DNA from: an uncultured Opitutia bacterium
GTDB lineage: Bacteria > Verrucomicrobiota > Verrucomicrobiia > Opitutales > Opitutaceae
Direction: 5' to 3'
DNA length: 38,731 nt
Assembly: GCA_903859715.1 (NCBI GenBank)
Contig: CAIONS010000003.1
Span: forward strand, 1-38,731
Position 1 is the stretch's first letter. The number at the start of each line of letters is the position of its first letter. Below the pieces are notes generated by a model. The model had not been told where the DNA came from, ran no database searches, and saw only the letters and a program-made list of their open reading frames with translations. This document shows, piece after piece, positions 1 to 10,956 of the stretch. Position numbers and translations under genes: made by a program.

Positions 1-111
1 GTCAGCGCCTGTCGTCGAGAGTCCGCCAGCACCTACGTTGCAACCATCGGTCAGTGTCGGGGTTAGACGCGACTTGACGCGACAAAACGCGAAGATTCGC
101 GTCGGGTAAAA

Positions 112-188
<77 letters not shown>

Positions 189-703
189 AACAGAAGAAGG
201 GTCACAAAGCGGCATGGCTTTGGTCGAGGCAAGTAGTTTTTACCAGAGCTTGCCCAATCCCAGGTGATCAATTTCACGCGACCGCAGGGTCGAACCAGAT
301 GGGCCTCTTCCATGTGCACAAGCGTACTTCATAACAACCAAGATTCAGATGTGCAGGGCAGCTCTTGCGATCTGCCTTCTGCGAACACGGTGGTTGAATT
401 TATCCCTCAGGCAGCCGGTTTGATCGGAAATCCTGGGTCGATTATGCTCTACCCGATATCGTGACGGTCCCTTGAGCCAGCTTTGGCCAAATAACATTAA
501 ATCCCCCGGCAGCCTGCCGGATTACCCGCGCGGTCATTACTTACGACCAGGGTTTGGGCTGAGATCGAGTCATAGCTTAAAATAATAAGGATAAGCATAT
601 TAAAATAGATCGTCCCATTTTTAATGCCGTGAATTCACCTTTTGGATCACGATGAGGATTTGCACTTGGGGATTGAAACATGGGTAATACACCCTAGCCT
701 TGA
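189..703. other. 515-bp stretch without a recognisable gene
   Basis: No reading frame here looks like a protein: the open frames are short and have no domain, signal peptide or credible start. The base composition is clearly less GC-rich than the flanking genes, especially around 570-620. The only structure I see is a perfect palindrome at 506-520 (CCGGCAG, C, CTGCCGG) without a T-run, so it is not a convincing terminator. The right part presumably carries the promoter of the exported protein at 710. Confidence 0.6.
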
Positions 704-709
704 TTGAGA

Positions 710-1274
710 ATGAAACCCCGCCATAATTTGATGATGTTCGCGCTCGTTGTCCTAACCTTTGGGCTAGGCGCCATGGCCCATGCGAGTACGGCGACAAATC
801 TTTCAGGTCACCATCACGGGCACTGCCACAGGTACGGTCACCAATGCCGTCTCGATCAGCCTGACCATCTCGGCGGACGACCAATATTCGATCTACGTCA
901 ATCCATCCGGCAACGGCACGACGCTGCCGACGGGAACGGCCGCGGCCACGGGCACGAGTGCATGGAACAACACGACTTCGGTCACGCTGCAAAACGGCAC
1001 CAACGGCTACAACGGCAATTCCCAGTTCAAGGTTGGCACGAATTACCTGACCATCGTGGTGGACAACACCAACAGCGTGACGGGCAGTAGCGGGAGCACG
1101 GCGCTGAATGCGAGTGGCCTGCTGGTTTATCAGGTCGGGTCCGCGGCGCTGATCAATGGCAACCCCGTCCCCGAGGTGGGAACGTGGCTGCCTCTGGCGG
1201 GCGCTTTAGGAGTCTACGGCCTCTCATTCTGGCGGCGCGGCCGGAAGAACTCGCTGGCGGTTGCGGCTGCCTAA
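710..1274 (+). pseudogene. PEP-CTERM-like exported protein, frameshifted after the signal peptide
   Basis: The gene is in two frames. From the ATG at 710 the first frame gives a clear Sec signal peptide (basic MKPRHN, hydrophobic core, AHAS-type cleavage site near residue 25). At about 795-803 the reading must skip one base to enter the second frame, which runs to the stop at 1274 and holds a Thr/Ser/Asn/Gly-rich, probably beta-stranded body. It ends in a tripartite sorting tail: VPEVGTW, a hydrophobic helix, then WRRGRK. This is the PEP-CTERM architecture handled by exosortase in family members, in a variant common in Verrucomicrobiota (inference). Neither frame alone is plausible: one has a leader without a body, the other a body without a leader. 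The break could be a real inactivating mutation or a one-base sequencing error in the AAA/TTT context. The body matches no domain I know. It converges with the TPR gene at 1404-3224. Confidence 0.7.
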
Positions 1275-1358
1275 ACGGGGAATTTGAATCGCGAAGGCGC
1301 GAAGAGGCGAAGTTCGTTCGGAAGAGAGGCTCGCTGGCTTCTTGGCTACTAATAAATC

Positions 1359-1382
1359 CCAGCCTCCTTACGTCGGCTGCTA
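1359..1382 (-). repeat. Dispersed 24-bp repeat, family A, copy 1
   Basis: Minus-strand copy of the repeat with consensus TAGCAGCCGACGT followed by NAGGAGGCTGG. It lies between the convergent ends of the PEP-CTERM-like gene and the TPR gene. Other copies are at 17668-17690, 25714-25737, 27563-27585, 27604-27627 and 34059-34082. Confidence 0.85.
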
Positions 1383-1403
1383 CCGGGGATCACTTTTCCG
1401 GGC

Positions 1404-3224
1404 TCAGCGCCCGGTCAGAGCCGCCTTGATCAAGGCCACTTCCTGTGTGGTCAGCGTGGCGTCATCGATGGAGCTTAGTACGGAGCCGGCTTTGTCTTGT
1501 TGTCCGGTACCGGCCAGGGCCAGGCCATAGGGCAGGGCCAGCGCCGGTGATTTCTGCCAGTCGTGAGCCACGGGCTCGAGCAAAGTCAGGGCCTCGGCGG
1601 CGCGATTTTGGGCGAGCAGCACAAGGGCGTACGTCGAGCGATAGATGAGATTATGCGAATCCTGGCCAAAGTTCTTGCGGGCGATTTCCTCGGCCTCCGT
1701 CAGGTCCTTGCCGGTCAGGGCGGCGAAGCACGCGAAGTTGTTGGCGATCCCCGCATCCTGGGCGCGCAACGAATGCAGCCGGCGGAACGCCTGATACTGG
1801 CCCTCCGCGTCGCGTTGCACCTGATAGTGCCGTGCGAGGGTGCCGAGCGCCTCCACGGTCACCCGGGGTTGATCCGCCGCCATCCATAGCAGGGTCAGGG
1901 CATCGTCGTGCCAGCCCCACGAATAGAGGGCATCCGCGGCAAAAAGGGCCTGCACCCCATTGGTCTGGGCCTTGCCTTGCAGCGTGCGCCACCATTCATC
2001 GGCGCGGGTCGTCTCGCCGAGCTTGCGACAGGCCTGAAGCCCGTAGAGCAGGCGGAGGAATTCAACGTCACCGTTCCAGTTCCCCTCCTGCACCCACGTG
2101 TTCAGCTTGTCCCATTCCGCCGACAACCGGAAGGCCTCGGCGGCGACGACGAGCGCAGGCGGATTACGGGCAATGGCGGGCGGCAGGCTTTCGACCCATT
2201 GGGTGGCCTCGGCGTTGCGGCCGATCTGATTCAGCCACTCGATTAACTGTGCGACTTGGCTGGCATTGGCGGCACTGTTTTTTTCCAACAAGGCGAGCAC
2301 GGCGGCGAACCGGGTTTCATCCGCCCGGGAGAGCGCGCGGAGACAATTGGGAATGTCGCCAAGGGTGCAACGGGGATGGACGCGCAGCGCCTCGGCCCAA
2401 CGCAACATCGCGGGGCGGTCGTCGTGCTCCAGTGCATCGCCGAGCAGTCTGCGCAGGGCATTCGCGCCCCATTCGCGATCCGTGGTCCAGCGGGTGAGCA
2501 ACGCCAGCCCCCGCTGGCGCTCCGCCGAATCCCGGGAGTAAATCAGGATGGTTCCCAGCGGCACTTCATCGATGGCCACCGGGCCGTCGAGGCGGAGCGC
2601 CGTTTCAAAATGATCCCGCGCGGCGGTGAGCCGGACCCGGCGACGGGCGATCTCGCCGGCGATCCGCTGGGCGGGGGCCGAGGCGGCGATCACGGGAGCC
2701 GGCAAGGTCGCCAAGGCCTGATCCGCTTCGTCCGTCAGGTTGGCCAGCAGGGCGTCGGTGGCCCAGGCGAGAACCAGCGCGGGATTATTTGGCGCCAGCT
2801 TCGCCGCATGGCGCGAGTGCTCCACAGCCAAGGGGAAGCTTTTCTGGCGCCGGGCCAGTTCTGCGGCCAGTTGCCAGACTTCGGGACGCTCGGGTGCGCG
2901 GTCCATCGCCAGTTGGACCGCTTCGGCGGCGTGGTCGAGCCGGCCGGCGTCGAGCCATTGGTGCGCCATGCTGATGGCGTTGCGCTCGATCCACCACGGG
3001 TAAACCCAAGCCCACGAGGCGCCGATCACCACAACGACCGCTAGCGTTGCATAAATGGCCCGGCGCAAGGCGCGATGGGTTTCCCAAGCGTCGAGGAACC
3101 GCCACCATTTTTCGCGCAGGTCGAAGGCCGAGACACGCGCCGCCCGGCGCTTCCATTGCTTGGAAAACGGGCTGGCGGTGCCATCCGCCGCGCGATCCTT
3201 GTCGTCCTGATTTAAGTTGGGCAT
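1404..3224 (-). CDS. Membrane-anchored tetratricopeptide-repeat protein
   Basis: Product of 606 residues from the ATG at 3224; the frame is open upstream but only from weaker starts, and MPNLNQDDKD begins a typical hydrophilic cytoplasmic leader. One transmembrane helix lies at about residues 57-76 (IYATLAVVVVIGASWAW), so the large C-terminal part should be periplasmic with the first 55 residues in the cytosol. From about residue 83 to the end the sequence is alpha-helical, with degenerate TPR-type repeats such as 'A..WLDAGRLDHAAEAVQLAMDRAPERPEVW' spaced at about 34 residues. TPR proteins act as assembly or scaffold platforms; no enzyme motif is visible. Its partner is unknown. The PEP-CTERM-like gene next door is convergent, so a functional link is only a guess. 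No clear Shine-Dalgarno sequence precedes the start. Confidence 0.8.
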   Translation of the reverse strand: MPNLNQDDKDRAADGTASPFSKQWKRRAARVSAFDLREKWWRFLDAWETHRALRRAIYATLAVVVVIGASWAWVYPWWIERNAISMAHQWLDAGRLDHAAEAVQLAMDRAPERPEVWQLAAELARRQKSFPLAVEHSRHAAKLAPNNPALVLAWATDALLANLTDEADQALATLPAPVIAASAPAQRIAGEIARRRVRLTAARDHFETALRLDGPVAIDEVPLGTILIYSRDSAERQRGLALLTRWTTDREWGANALRRLLGDALEHDDRPAMLRWAEALRVHPRCTLGDIPNCLRALSRADETRFAAVLALLEKNSAANASQVAQLIEWLNQIGRNAEATQWVESLPPAIARNPPALVVAAEAFRLSAEWDKLNTWVQEGNWNGDVEFLRLLYGLQACRKLGETTRADEWWRTLQGKAQTNGVQALFAADALYSWGWHDDALTLLWMAADQPRVTVEALGTLARHYQVQRDAEGQYQAFRRLHSLRAQDAGIANNFACFAALTGKDLTEAEEIARKNFGQDSHNLIYRSTYALVLLAQNRAAEALTLLEPVAHDWQKSPALALPYGLALAGTGQQDKAGSVLSSIDDATLTTQEVALIKAALTGR

Positions 3225-3339
3225 CGAGTAGAAACGAACACCCCAGACGTAGCGGATAGCACAACCGCTTAACAAGCCGAATGAGGCCCATGTCGGGACG
3301 GTGGGCCGCTCATTTCAGGTAAGCCACAGTCGATCCATG

Positions 3340-3454
3340 TTGGCCGCAAAAAGGCACAAGGGCGCCAAGGCTGCGAATCGCATCTCCCGCGCGCTTATAA
3401 GCGCAATGGAGACTTAGCCGGAGCCTACGATTCCTTGTGCCTCTTTGTGGCCAA
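3340..3454. repeat. Imperfect inverted repeat between TPR gene and ligA
   Basis: The arms at 3340-3361 and 3433-3454 are reverse complements at 20 of 22 positions (TTGGCC.CAAA.AGGCACAAGG) and flank about 70 bp. It sits in the divergent intergenic region and resembles the 'CACGAAG' type of inverted repeat at 30748-30847. It may be a small non-autonomous repeat or a large hairpin. The promoters of both divergent genes must lie around it. Confidence 0.6.
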
Positions 3455-3521
3455 CCCTCCGGATGCCTGGGTTTGGGGAACGCCTGGCGAGGCAATGTAG
3501 GCAATGCCACGTGTGGATTGA

Positions 3522-5756
<2,235 letters not shown>

Positions 5757-5839
5757 AAGCTCTGCGCCGTCGCGCCGCTTTCACGATGCTTGCCTCATGT
5801 GCAGGGCCGGGCATGCTGGCAGAATTACCGTTCCCCCCC

Positions 5840-7201
5840 ATGCGTCGTCCCGGTGATTTCCTGCGGATTTTGAGCGCAGGCGCGTTTTTTGCGCAGGGCT
5901 TTCTTTGGGCGCAGACGCCCGCCGCGACGGATGCGACCTTGCAGGCGATCATCGAGCAGAACCAGCAGTTGCAGGCGGAGGTGAAGGCGCAGCAAAAGAC
6001 AATCGAGGCGCTGAATGCCCAGATGGAGGAAATTCGAAAAGCGAGCGAGCGGCAGGATCGCGCCTTGCAGAGCCTGCAGGCGCGGTCGGATGCGGCGGCG
6101 CCCGACCGTCCGGTTCCCGTCGAGCAGGATCATGACCATGAGGTAAGGGTGGGTGGCGAGATGGCCCTGGGATTTTTCAGCACGGGCAGCGCGGGGCAGT
6201 TCCCGAAGTCAGAGTTCCGGGTCGACGACTCGAAGGTCACGCTCGAGGCGGCGGTCTGGAAGAATGTCTATTTCTACACGGACCTCAACCTGCTCACGCG
6301 CGAGACCGGCACGGACAATTTCCAGTTCGGCGAACTCTACGTGGAGTTAGAGGGCCTGGCGGATCGCTGGGGCCACCCGGATCTGCTCAGTCTGCGGTTC
6401 GGCAGCATCAACATTCCCTTCGGCGAGGAATATCTCCTGCGCGGGCCGATGGAGGATCCGCTGATTTCCCATTCGCTCAGCGACATCTGGGGTCCGGACG
6501 AGGGCGTGGAGCTTTATGGCAAGGCCGGCGCATTTCAATACGTGCTCGCCGTGCAGAACGGCGGCCTCAGCCAGCTGCACGATTACAACGCCGACAAATC
6601 CCTCACGCTGAAATTGGGCTGGGATCCGCTGGCGTGGGTGCATCTGAGCGCGAGCGCGATGCGGACGGGGGAACTCAACACGGTCTCACCGGTGACCTCG
6701 GTGGGGGACAACCTGTCTGCGCTCTGGTTTGCCAACGCATTTTTCCGGGCGCTGGGTCCCGCCATCAACACCACGCATTTCTCGGTGAATCTTTATGAAG
6801 CCGACGCCGTGGCCCACTGGAGCAGCGGTCACGTCAGCGCGGCGCTGGGCCAGGCGCGGTTCGACGACAACGATCCCTTGGTGAATGACTCCCGGCGGCT
6901 GACCTACGGCTATCTGGAGACGGTGCAGTCCCTCACGGACCAGCTGTTTGGGGCGGTGCGCTATTCCGAGATTCAGGCGCCGGGCGGTTATCCGCTCGCG
7001 GGCTGGGGCAGCCCGGGGACGTATTTTTACCGGCCGTCTTTGACCGAGGAACTGAAGCGGATGAGCCTGGGGTTTGGCTACCGCTTCGGGCCTCCGCTGG
7101 TGCTGAAACTCGAGTACAGCTGGGAGAGCGGCCACATGATCAATGGCACGCCCCGCAATCATGAGGATTTCTTCGGCGGCCAAATCGGCCTGAAATTCTG
7201 A
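5840..7201 (+). CDS. Porin-like outer-membrane beta-barrel protein with N-terminal coiled coil
   Basis: The ATG at 5840 (MRRPGDFLRIL) gives a 453-residue precursor with a signal peptide ending near 'LWAQ'; frames open further upstream would bury the signal. The mature N-terminus (about residues 35-85) is Gln/Glu-rich coiled coil ('IIEQNQQLQAEVKAQQKTIEALN' pattern), followed by a His/Asp linker and a long stretch of alternating hydrophobic/polar beta strands ending in 'GQIGLKF', a typical barrel-terminating aromatic. This is the layout of coiled-coil-plus-barrel porins such as OprP/O-like proteins; I cannot assign a substrate. It starts 84 bp after ligA and is followed after 14 bp by the cupredoxin gene and then the sensor kinase, all on the same strand, so the three are probably co-transcribed. 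Confidence 0.75.
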   Translation: MRRPGDFLRILSAGAFFAQGFLWAQTPAATDATLQAIIEQNQQLQAEVKAQQKTIEALNAQMEEIRKASERQDRALQSLQARSDAAAPDRPVPVEQDHDHEVRVGGEMALGFFSTGSAGQFPKSEFRVDDSKVTLEAAVWKNVYFYTDLNLLTRETGTDNFQFGELYVELEGLADRWGHPDLLSLRFGSINIPFGEEYLLRGPMEDPLISHSLSDIWGPDEGVELYGKAGAFQYVLAVQNGGLSQLHDYNADKSLTLKLGWDPLAWVHLSASAMRTGELNTVSPVTSVGDNLSALWFANAFFRALGPAINTTHFSVNLYEADAVAHWSSGHVSAALGQARFDDNDPLVNDSRRLTYGYLETVQSLTDQLFGAVRYSEIQAPGGYPLAGWGSPGTYFYRPSLTEELKRMSLGFGYRFGPPLVLKLEYSWESGHMINGTPRNHEDFFGGQIGLKF

Positions 7202-7215
7202 TCTTCTCCCATCTC

Positions 7216-7896
7216 ATGACCATGAAACGATTGCTCCTTGTCCTGTGGCTCGCGGGCGCGATGGCGGTCCGGGCAGGGACGATCATCGGGACGGTGCGTG
7301 GCCTCCCGCCGAAGGGCGGAGCGGAGGCGGCCGGTGGCGGCGCCTATGAAAGCCGGCGCTACAAGTTTGCCGAGAAGGTCGACTATGAGCACTTGCAGGA
7401 CTTCGTCGTCTATATCGACCAACCGGTGTCTGAGGTGACTCCGGGCGCCCCGCGGCTGGCAGCGGTCACGACCCAGAAGAACGCGAGCTTCGACCCGCAT
7501 GTGCTGCCGATCGCGGTCGGCACGACGGTGCGCTGGCCGAATGACGATGACATTTATCACAACGTCTTCTCGATGTCGGACCCAAAGGAATTCGACCTGG
7601 GGTATTACAAAAAGGAGCTGACGCCCGAGGTGGTTTTCGACAAGGTCGGCCGGGTGGATGTGTTCTGCGCCATCCACACCAAGATGCACTGCATCATCCT
7701 GGTGCTGCCGAATTCATTCTTTGCGACGGCCGATGCGAAGGGCCGGTTTGTGATCAAGAATGTGCCGCCCGGCACCTACAAGCTGCGGGCCTGGCATGAG
7801 CGGCTGCCGAGCCAGATCAAGGAAGTCGTGGTGCCGGCGGAGGGCGAGGTGACGGTGGATTTTGCGCTCGGGCTGTCCGGATTGCCGAAGTACTAG
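7216..7896 (+). CDS. Exported cupredoxin-domain protein (methylamine-utilisation-like)
   Basis: Product of 226 residues with a signal peptide (MTMKRLLLVLWLAGAMAVRA, cleavage near residue 20; a second ATG at 7222 would also work). Residues about 60-165 form a plastocyanin/azurin-type fold with a full type-1 copper set: H115 in IYHNVF, then C151, H154 and M157 in VFCAIHTKM. Residues about 170-215 ('GRFVIKNVPPGTYKLRAW') resemble a carboxypeptidase-regulatory or transthyretin-like beta domain. Proteins of this build are often annotated as 'methylamine utilization protein', although no mau genes are nearby. It should act in the periplasm in copper binding or electron transfer. The kinase gene starts 3 bp after its stop, which argues strongly for co-transcription. 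A role in delivering a redox or metal signal to the kinase is inference. Confidence 0.85.
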   Translation: MTMKRLLLVLWLAGAMAVRAGTIIGTVRGLPPKGGAEAAGGGAYESRRYKFAEKVDYEHLQDFVVYIDQPVSEVTPGAPRLAAVTTQKNASFDPHVLPIAVGTTVRWPNDDDIYHNVFSMSDPKEFDLGYYKKELTPEVVFDKVGRVDVFCAIHTKMHCIILVLPNSFFATADAKGRFVIKNVPPGTYKLRAWHERLPSQIKEVVVPAEGEVTVDFALGLSGLPKY

Positions 7897-7899
7897 GCC

Positions 7900-10185
7900 A
7901 TGGCGAATTCCCGACGAAGGTTCCGTTTCAGCCTGCAGACCAAGGTTCTGATCGTGGTGCTGGGCTTTCTCGTGCTTCTGCCCGCCGTGACGCTGTGGAT
8001 CGTCAACGACCACATCCAGCAGCAGATGGAGGATGAGGCGCTGCGGACGCTCACGACTGCCGAGGCCGTTTTTCTCAAGTCCCTCGACAACCGCGGGCGC
8101 AATTTCCTGACCCACTATGGCAGCGTGGTGGAAGAGAAGCGGTTCAAGATCACGGCGGACCTCGCGGTGACCGGTGAGCGGGCCGAACCCAAGACCATGA
8201 ACGGCCTGCTCAGCAACGTGCTGGAGGATTCCCCGGAAGACCATGCCGCGATCCTGTTCTTCGATGCCAGGAATGAATTGATTGCCGGCCGCCGCCGGGC
8301 GTCGTCCATCGATATCGAGCGGTTCGCCCAAGCGGCCGCGGCCGTCACGCGCAAGGCGCTCGCCGGGGATCCGGCCACGGGGGTGGTGGGTCTGGATGGC
8401 AACGCCTATCATGTGATTTCCGTGCCCGTGGCGGCGCCGACCTCGGGGCCGCTGACCGGGGCGCTGACCGTGGCCATCCATCTCAACGAGGCGACACTCA
8501 AGGAACTCAAGCTGCCGCGGACTGAGATCCTGCTGGTCATCGACAACCGGGTGGCGGTTTCCACCGTTCCGGGCATCGAGCTGCCGGATTCGCTGTTGCG
8601 GCAGGCCGCGCCTCCGTCCGATCCCACGGAAGCCGCCCCGGTGCAAAGTGTCCGGCGGGTCATCATGGCCGGAGAGCATTTCATGGCGCGGGCCGGGGAT
8701 ATCGATGCGGCCGGACCCGGCCGGCAGGGCATTCACTACGTCATGTTTTCGTCCTACGAGCAGCGGCTGCAGGCCTTGGCGCAGACGCGGCGCGAACTCG
8801 TGGGCTTGAGTGTCGCCGCCATTCTGGTCAGCGCGCTGGTCGTTTCCTGGTTTGTCCGGCGCGCCACGCGTCCCTTGCGCGCCCTGCGCGACAGCGCCGA
8901 GGCGGTCGGCCGGGGCGATTTTTCCCGGCGGATCGAGCGGTTCTCCAATGACGAGTACGGGGATCTCGCGGTGGCGTTCAACCAGATGACCACGAACCTG
9001 CAGACGTCGCGCACGGAGCTGGAGCGGGCGATGCAGACGGTGAAGGCGACCCAGGAGCAGCTCATCCAGAGCGAAAAACTTTCCGCGGTCGGCCAGTTCG
9101 TGGCCGGCGTGGCGCACGAGCTGAACAATCCGCTGACGGCGGTCATCGGGTTTTCCGAGCTGCTGCAAAGCATGGAGTCGAACGAGAAGATCCGCGGCCA
9201 TCTCGACCGCATCGCGAAGAGCGCGCACCGGTGCCACAAGATTGTCCACAGCCTGCTGAGTTTTGCCCGGCAGGAGGCGCCGGAGCGCAAGCTGGTCGCG
9301 TTGCATACGGTCATCGAGGAGGTCCTGGAAATCATGGCCTACGACCTGCGCACGAGCAATGTGACGGTGGTGAAGGAGTTTGCCCCGACCGTGCCGCCGA
9401 TCATGGCCGATCCGCATCATCTGCAGCAGGTTTTTGTGAACATCCTCGGCAACGCGCGACAGGCGATCGAGCCGTTTCAGCGCGAAGGCCGCATCGTCGT
9501 GCGCACCTCGACCGAGAACGGCTGGGTGAAAATCGAGTTCCAGGACAACGGCCCCGGCATCCGGCCGGAACATCTGGCGCGCATCTTCGATCCGTTCTTC
9601 ACGACCAAGCCGGCAGGCAAGGGGACGGGACTTGGGCTGAGCCTTTCCTACGGCCTCATCCAGGAACACGGCGGCCGGATCAGCGCGCGCAGCGAGCTGG
9701 GCCAGGGTGCCGCATTTACCATCGAGCTGCCCGTGGCCTCCGCCTCTGCCGCGACGCAGACCATCCGCCGCAGCGGCACGCCGTGGCCGTTTGCGCCCTC
9801 AGGCGGGCCGACGGGCAAGTCGATCCTGGTGATCGATGATGAGGAATGGATCCTGGATCTTGCGCGCGAGCTGCTGCAGGGCGACGGGCACGCCGTGGAA
9901 ACCGCATCGAGCGGACAGCGGGCGCTCGAGTTGCTGAGCCGGCAGAAATTCGACGTCCTGGTCTCTGACTGGAAAATGCCCGGGTTGAATGGCATCCGGC
10001 TCTACGAGCACTTGGTGGCGACCCATCCCGAATCAGCCAAGCGGATGTTCTTCATGACCGGCGACGTGGTCAGCGACACGTTCCAGGCATTTCTCCAGCA
10101 GCACAACCTGACCTGCCTGTCGAAGCCGTTTGCGATCAGCGAATTTCGCTCGGCGGTGAACCGGATGTTCAAGGCCGGGAAGTAG
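7900..10185 (+). CDS. Hybrid sensor histidine kinase (HAMP-HisKA-HATPase-REC)
   Basis: Product of 761 residues. TM1 is at about 16-34 and TM2 at about 300-320, enclosing a periplasmic sensor region of some 265 residues that looks like a CACHE-type fold, not confidently classifiable by eye. Then HAMP (about 320-372), a coiled-coil linker, and HisKA with the phosphorylatable H406 in [12 protein letters not shown]. The HATPase domain has an N box around N514/N518, DNGPGI at 549-554 and GTGLGL. A receiver domain at 641-757 has D646, D647, phosphoacceptor D690, T720 and K742, all conserved. No DNA-binding domain is attached and no separate response regulator gene lies nearby, so the output partner is elsewhere or phosphate is passed to a distant phosphotransfer protein. 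The gene abuts the cupredoxin and porin genes, suggesting it senses a periplasmic redox, metal or solute signal connected with them (inference). Confidence 0.93.
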   Translation: MANSRRRFRFSLQTKVLIVVLGFLVLLPAVTLWIVNDHIQQQMEDEALRTLTTAEAVFLKSLDNRGRNFLTHYGSVVEEKRFKITADLAVTGERAEPKTMNGLLSNVLEDSPEDHAAILFFDARNELIAGRRRASSIDIERFAQAAAAVTRKALAGDPATGVVGLDGNAYHVISVPVAAPTSGPLTGALTVAIHLNEATLKELKLPRTEILLVIDNRVAVSTVPGIELPDSLLRQAAPPSDPTEAAPVQSVRRVIMAGEHFMARAGDIDAAGPGRQGIHYVMFSSYEQRLQALAQTRRELVGLSVAAILVSALVVSWFVRRATRPLRALRDSAEAVGRGDFSRRIERFSNDEYGDLAVAFNQMTTNLQTSRTELERAMQTVKATQEQLIQSEKLSAVGQFVAGVAHELNNPLTAVIGFSELLQSMESNEKIRGHLDRIAKSAHRCHKIVHSLLSFARQEAPERKLVALHTVIEEVLEIMAYDLRTSNVTVVKEFAPTVPPIMADPHHLQQVFVNILGNARQAIEPFQREGRIVVRTSTENGWVKIEFQDNGPGIRPEHLARIFDPFFTTKPAGKGTGLGLSLSYGLIQEHGGRISARSELGQGAAFTIELPVASASAATQTIRRSGTPWPFAPSGGPTGKSILVIDDEEWILDLARELLQGDGHAVETASSGQRALELLSRQKFDVLVSDWKMPGLNGIRLYEHLVATHPESAKRMFFMTGDVVSDTFQAFLQQHNLTCLSKPFAISEFRSAVNRMFKAGK

Positions 10186-10220
10186 GCGGTATTTTTGCCC
10201 GCTAATTTTCGCTAATCAGG

Positions 10221-10246
10221 CGCTTATCCGGAGGATTCGCCCTACC
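10221..10246 (+). repeat. Dispersed repeat, family B, copy 1
   Basis: Sequence CGCTTATCCGGAGGATTCGC continuing CCTACC. Direct copies are at 10881-10907 and 33912-33938. The first two bracket the 172-residue gene at 10270-10788 in the same orientation. Confidence 0.8.
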
Positions 10247-10269
10247 TCAATCGCGGCCACACTACGGCC

Positions 10270-10788
10270 TCAATAACCCCGCTTTTGCAGGGCGGCGCTG
10301 AGTTCCTGCACGAAGGCCTGGCCATCGGCGGGAGTGGGGCGGTAGCCGGGCTGGCTGACTTGGGTGAAACCGGGGCGGCCCTGGTTGTCCACGATCCACT
10401 TGCCGGTCACGCCGTCACTGAACGTCACGCTGCCGCTCGCGAGTGCGCCGGGCATGAGCGTGACCTTGTCCACGCTGATGGAGAGGCTGCTCGCGCCGGC
10501 GGGGAGATCGGGGGGGAATTCATCCATCGCGCCGTCTTCGGCGCTGGCGGCGTCATCGGGGCCGGGCGCGGCGGCTTTGGCCGGTGCGACCTTGGTCACG
10601 TCGGAAACGTCGATCTTCGGCGCGGCGTCCTTCAGGGCGAGATTCAGGTCGTCCACGAGAAAACGGACATCGCGGTAGGTCATCGAGAGCTTGAACTGCT
10701 CGAGCAGCTTCTTCTGGACGGCGGAAAGGTTGTCGCCGGCGGCGACCCAGCTGCTGACGGCCTGTGTTTGCTCGGGAGTGAGGGTCAT
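10270..10788 (-). CDS. Conserved hypothetical protein, 172 residues
   Basis: I do not recognise a named family. The N-terminal 55 residues (MTLTPEQTQAVSSWVAAGDN..., '...QKKLLEQFKLSMTYRDVRFLVDDL') look like a small helical, helix-turn-helix-like domain. It is followed by an Ala/Pro/Asp-rich linker (about 60-95) and a beta-rich C-terminal domain (about 100-172: 'LSISVDKVTLMPGALASGSVTFSDG', ending 'ALQKRGY'). There is no signal peptide or transmembrane helix, so it is probably cytoplasmic. It is on the same strand as dnaA but lies 168 bp downstream of it, separated by a family B repeat; a second copy follows its own stop. Coding quality is good (strong third-position G/C), so I take it as a real gene of unknown function. 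Confidence 0.75.
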   Translation of the reverse strand: MTLTPEQTQAVSSWVAAGDNLSAVQKKLLEQFKLSMTYRDVRFLVDDLNLALKDAAPKIDVSDVTKVAPAKAAAPGPDDAASAEDGAMDEFPPDLPAGASSLSISVDKVTLMPGALASGSVTFSDGVTGKWIVDNQGRPGFTQVSQPGYRPTPADGQAFVQELSAALQKRGY

Positions 10789-10880
10789 GGAATTTTGGAT
10801 TTCGGAGGGCGGATTGCGGAAGGAATCCGACGGCCGGAACTCTCAGCGATAAAGCGGCAAGTTTCAACTCGGGGTGCAGA

Positions 10881-10907
10881 CGGCTTATCCGGAGGATTCG
10901 CCCGACC
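10881..10907 (+). repeat. Dispersed repeat, family B, copy 2
   Basis: CGGCTTATCCGGAGGATTCG followed by CCCGACC, a near-identical direct copy of the element at 10221-10246. It lies between the dnaA stop and the start of the small hypothetical gene. Confidence 0.8.
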
Positions 10908-10956
10908 TTCCCAAACCGGCGGGGTCAGCGACTCCGCCATACATTCCGCGCCCTGA

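Noticed and set aside
7714-9669. 651-codon open frame antisense to the hybrid kinase
   Set aside because: The sense strand holds a complete kinase with all motifs; the antisense product is Arg/His/Gly-rich with no recognisable domain.
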